DNA from: CAVTUU01 sp045804965
GTDB taxonomy: Bacteria > Chloroflexota > Chloroflexia > Thermomicrobiales > UBA6265
NCBI GenBank assembly: GCA_045804965.1
Contig: JBJMMD010000016.1
Location: 248,001 to 312,000, forward strand
Reading direction: 5' to 3'
Length of the DNA: 64,000 nt
In this document: in pieces, positions 60,986 through 64,000 of the stretch
Layout of the letters: each line of letters starts with the position of its first letter
How positions within the stretch are numbered: the first letter of the stretch is position 1
The notes under the pieces: generated by a model
Seen by the model: only the letters and a program-made list of their open reading frames with translations
Databases searched by the model: none
Told to the model about the DNA's origin: nothing
Made by a program: the position numbers and the translations under genes

Positions 60986-63003
60986 GTTCCCAACGGCCTT
61001 CAGCGCAGTCGAATGGACCTGCCCGGCCGACGTTCTTCGGACGCGGTCCTGTCGCGATGATGGGAGGTCCGGCGGAAAAACCAATGAACTTCGGACGAAC
61101 GATCCAGCGTCTCGTTTCCTACCTGCGACCCTTCTGGTTCACGCTCATAGTGGTGCTGATTTTCGCAATCGCGAGCACGGTCTTTGCCATTCTCAGCCCT
61201 CGCATACTCGGCAATATCACCAACACGATTGTCAGCGGCTATACCCAGGAATGAGTCTACGACCAGGTCAAGGCAAGACTACCCCCCGGCACTCAGATCC
61301 CTCCAGGAACGACCGGCGCCGATTTCCTGGCCAATCTGCCGCCAGAAGTTCTCAAGCAGATTCCAGAATCGGAGCAAGCTGATATCGCGACGATGGATCT
61401 TTCGCACCGTCCCGGTATCGATTTCGCAGCCATCCGCATGTCGATCGAGCTCCTGATCGGTCTCTTCTTGCTCAGCGCGCTCTTCAACTACGTTCAAGCG
61501 TGGCTGATGACAGGCGTCTCGCAACGAGTGACATTCGATCTCCGTCGAGGAATCTCGGAGAAGATCGACCGCTTGCCCCTGCGCTACTTCGACACCCGAA
61601 CTCATGGCGAAGTACTGAGCCGGGTCACCAATGATGTTGAGACCATCAACCAAACGCTGAATCAGTCGCTCGCGCAGATTGTGACGTCGGTGACTACGAT
61701 AATCGGCGTTCTCATTCTGATGATCTCGATCAGCTGGCAACTGACGATTGTCGCGTTGCTCGTGCTATCGCTCAGTTTCTTCTTTATGCGCCTGATCATT
61801 GGACGGTCACAGGGCTACTTTGTTCAGCAACAGGTTTCTCTCGGCCAGATTCATGGCCATGTCGAGGAGATATTCTCCGGTCACACGATCATAAAAGCGT
61901 TCGGCGGCGAGAAGCAGTCCATCGACACATTCCGAGGTCTCAACGCGAGCCTCTACGACTTCGTCAACAACCTCGGCTATGTCGCGGTAGCGGTCTTCGG
62001 CGGTTGGCCCGCCATCCAAGGCAAGGTGCGCATTGGCGATATTCAGGCATTCATCCAGTACATGAACCAGTTCACTCAGTCGATCACGCAAACCGCTAAC
62101 GTGGCGAACGTGATGCAGTCGACTGCGGCGGCAGCGGAGCGCGTCTTCGAATTCCTCGACGAACCAGAAGAACGCGCGGATCCGGTAGCACCGGTGCGGC
62201 TGACCGACGTCCAGGGCGAGGTCGCGTTTGACCACGTCGTCTTCGGTTACGACCTCGAGCGGACGATCATCAAAGATTTCTCCGCCCATGTCCAACCCGG
62301 ACAGCGAGTTGCAATCGTCGGTCCGACCGGCGCGGGCAAGACCACAATGGTGAACCTGCTGATGCGCTTCTATGATCCCGATCAGGGGGAAATCCGGATC
62401 GATAGGACGTCGACAAAGGAGATGACGCGCGCCGACGTGCGCCGGCTCTTCGGCATGGTGCTCCAGGACACCTGGCTCTTCACCGGAACGATCGAAGACA
62501 ACATCGCTTATGGAAGTGACACCGCGACGCCAGAAGCGGTCCGTGCAGCCGCCGAAGCGGCGCACGCCGACCACTTCATCCGCGCGCTCCCAGGCGGCTA
62601 CCAGATGGAGCTGAATGAGGAGGCGGACAACGTCTCGGCGGGTGAAAAGCAGTTACTGACGATTGCCCGCGCCATGCTCGGCAACGCACCGATGTTGATC
62701 CTCGACGAGGCGACGAGCTCGGTCGACACGCGAACGGAAGCGGTGATCCAGCAGGCGATGGACCGCCTAATGATGGGCAGGACAAGTTTTGTGATCGCGC
62801 ACCGCCTATCGACAATCCGGAACGCCGATCTCATCCTGGTGATGTGTGACGGCAACATCGTCGAGCAAAGCACGCACGACAATCTGCTCGCCCAAGGCGG
62901 TTTCTACGCTGCGATCTACAACAGCCAATTCACCCCGCCTCTAATTTCAAATGAGGAACAAGCGACTGTTCCCGCCGAAGCCGCAGCCCAAGCGAGCGAT
63001 TGA
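60982..63003 (+). pseudogene. ABC exporter subunit (membrane-ATPase), in-frame TGA
   Basis: The partner exporter half, 673 codons. It starts at TTG 60982 overlapping the previous stop. The N-terminal cytoplasmic and first membrane helix part ends SGYTQE, then TGA at 61252-61254; the same frame continues as VYDQVKARLPPGTQIPPGTT and through the membrane domain and the ATPase (GPTGAGKTTMVNLLMRFY, VSAGEKQLLTIARAML, LDEATSSVDTRTE). A shorter version from 61393 lacks the first helix. A nonsense change (perhaps TGG to TGA) or sequence error would explain it. Confidence 0.85.
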
Positions 63004-63282
63004 GGTTGGGACCCGACCCCTGTTCGTTGTAGGCGTGAACGGCGTCCGCCCTGGGTCGAAAGCAAACCCGGTACACACGTTGGAACGGCCCTTGTCAGTA
63101 CGAGGGCGGATGTCCTCCAGCGTAACGAACCATGCAATTCGCGAATGCGCTTGGTTCCCGGGCGTTCGGGCGATCCAATCCGACATTGCCTGAGGATGCG
63201 ACAGGTCCGCAATCCGGAATTGACGGTGCGGTAGGCGTTATCACTTTCTGAAGAGAAGTTGGCACGCCTTTTGCAAACTGTC

Positions 63283-63311
63283 GATCCAGTCCGAATCGAT
63301 CGGACTGGATC
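63283..63311. promoter_or_regulatory. Candidate operator in front of the last sugar-binding gene
   Basis: GATCCAGTCCGA and TCGGACTGGATC form a perfect 12-bp inverted repeat with a 5-base spacer, 130 bases upstream of the start codon. A TTGCAA -35-like hexamer lies next to it. It could be a LacI- or GntR-type site. The rest of the 437-base gap 63004-63440 shows no gene. Confidence 0.5.
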
Positions 63312-63440
63312 GCGCTTCGCGCATGCGTTGGGGCCAATCCCTATGTCGGCATCTGTAACCGGCGTGCGTTAGACCGCTCGGGGCGGCCCGGGGCCGAGTG
63401 TTGCGTTGCGTTCTTTGACGTCCCAAGAAAGGATCCAGCG

Positions 63441-64000
63441 ATGACCAAGTCATTCAACGCCGAATCGACGTCGCTTGGCGCCAGGATTTCCCGGCGCGAA
63501 CTGCTGCGGGGCGCCGGGACTGCGGGCGCAATCGCTCTCGCCGGGCGAGGAACGAGCAGGGCGTTCGCCCAAAACGCAACGCCGTCGCCGAGTGCTCCAC
63601 CCCTCCCTTCATTCAGTGGCAATGCCAAGATCACCTCCTGGGGATTCGGCGTCGAGGAAACGAATCCCATGGCCTTTTCCCGGGTCGATGCCTTCAAAAA
63701 GCAATATCCAAACATCGAAATCGAAATCGTTCCCCAGTTCGATTCGCAGAAACTGCTCACCGGCGCCGCATCCGGCAATGTCCCGGATGTGCTCTGGCTG
63801 GACCGGTTTTCAGTGGCCAGTTGGGCGGCGCGAGGAGTGCTTACATCGATCGACGATTTGAACGCGAACGGCGCGATCGACTTCAGCCAGTTTTATGACG
63901 CCGCAGTCACTGAAGCCAAATACAACGGCAAACTGTATGCCGTGCCCCAGTTCATGGACGTCCGCGCGCTCTACGTGAACAACGATGCGCTCAGCGCAGC
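63441..64000 (+). CDS. Sugar ABC transporter binding protein, Tat-exported (runs off the window)
   Basis: The first 186 codons of a family-1 solute-binding protein. A twin-arginine signal, SRRELLRGAGTAGAIALAG, is followed by a cleavage-type AFAQNA. The mature part has ITSWGFGVEETNPMAFSRVD, FKKQYPNIEIEIVPQF and GNVPDVLWLDRFS, typical of sugar-binding proteins. AAGAAAGGA precedes ATG 63441. Permease genes are expected beyond the edge. Confidence 0.88.
   Translation, partial: MTKSFNAESTSLGARISRRELLRGAGTAGAIALAGRGTSRAFAQNATPSPSAPPLPSFSGNAKITSWGFGVEETNPMAFSRVDAFKKQYPNIEIEIVPQFDSQKLLTGAASGNVPDVLWLDRFSVASWAARGVLTSIDDLNANGAIDFSQFYDAAVTEAKYNGKLYAVPQFMDVRALYVNNDALSA

Noticed and set aside
26125..61254. 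TGA as a recoded sense codon, given several in-frame TGA
   Set aside because: TGA ends many intact genes here and some in-frame stops are TAG, so pseudogenes or sequence errors explain them better.
62951..63193. 80-codon plus frame after the exporter
   Set aside because: No ribosome-binding site, no family and basic low-order composition; it overlaps the exporter end.

Overview
The window is about 62% GC bacterial DNA, densely coded on both strands. No rRNA, tRNA or CRISPR array is visible. Four traits fit a Chloroflexota bacterium, probably near Thermomicrobia/Sphaerobacter: a fused accD-accA carboxyltransferase, T-box leaders, LysW-dependent amino-acid synthesis, and sugar ABC operons without their own ATPase. 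The lineage is inferred from gene content only, not from a marker gene.

Layout. 1-5.7 kb: fused acetyl-CoA carboxyltransferase (runs off the left edge), gamma-glutamyltransferase, zinc alcohol dehydrogenase and a short-chain dehydrogenase. 5.8-10.8 kb: a small membrane protein, then a polyol/sugar ABC operon (binding protein, two permeases, polyol-type dehydrogenase). 11-15.1 kb: an ABC-F ATPase and a tungstate transporter (tupABC). 15.2-20.5 kb: a hydrolase, three small hypothetical genes and a CopC-CopD fusion. 20.7-25.5 kb: metal P-type ATPase with an ArsR repressor, uppP and a flippase-like membrane protein. 26.1-31.7 kb: a decayed accessory stretch with a DUF892 remnant, a DUF2243 gene, a broken araC gene, a ZIP transporter with an early stop, two gene fragments joined tail to tail (sthA-like and nucleotidyltransferase) and a secreted protein. 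32-46 kb: housekeeping and metabolic genes (infA, persulfide dioxygenase-rhodanese, O-methyltransferase, typA, lytic transglycosylase, acetyltransferase, DSD1-like PLP enzyme, Gfo/Idh oxidoreductase, cobalamin adenosyltransferase, transsulfuration enzyme, proS, csp).

46-58.7 kb is the most interesting part: a minus-strand arginine/lysine block built around the carrier protein LysW. In transcription order it reads argG; an arginine T-box (specifier CGC); two tandem ornithine carbamoyltransferases; lysW; a degenerate LysX-like ATP-grasp protein; lysK; a second LysX (ArgX-like); a second T-box (Lys, Arg or Glu specifier); a canonical lysX; lysY; lysZ; a small P-loop kinase; lysJ. LysW carries the amino group of glutamate or 2-aminoadipate; LysX/ArgX attach it, LysZ, LysY and LysJ modify it, LysK releases ornithine or lysine, and OTC plus ArgG continue toward arginine. 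The arrangement suggests separate tRNA-sensing control of the two halves of one carrier-protein pathway.

59.2-64 kb: a heterodimeric ABC exporter whose two genes each carry a lesion (a frameshift and an in-frame TGA), then the start of another sugar-binding protein with a twin-arginine signal and a 12-bp palindrome upstream. Short palindromic repeats recur in the gene-free gaps.
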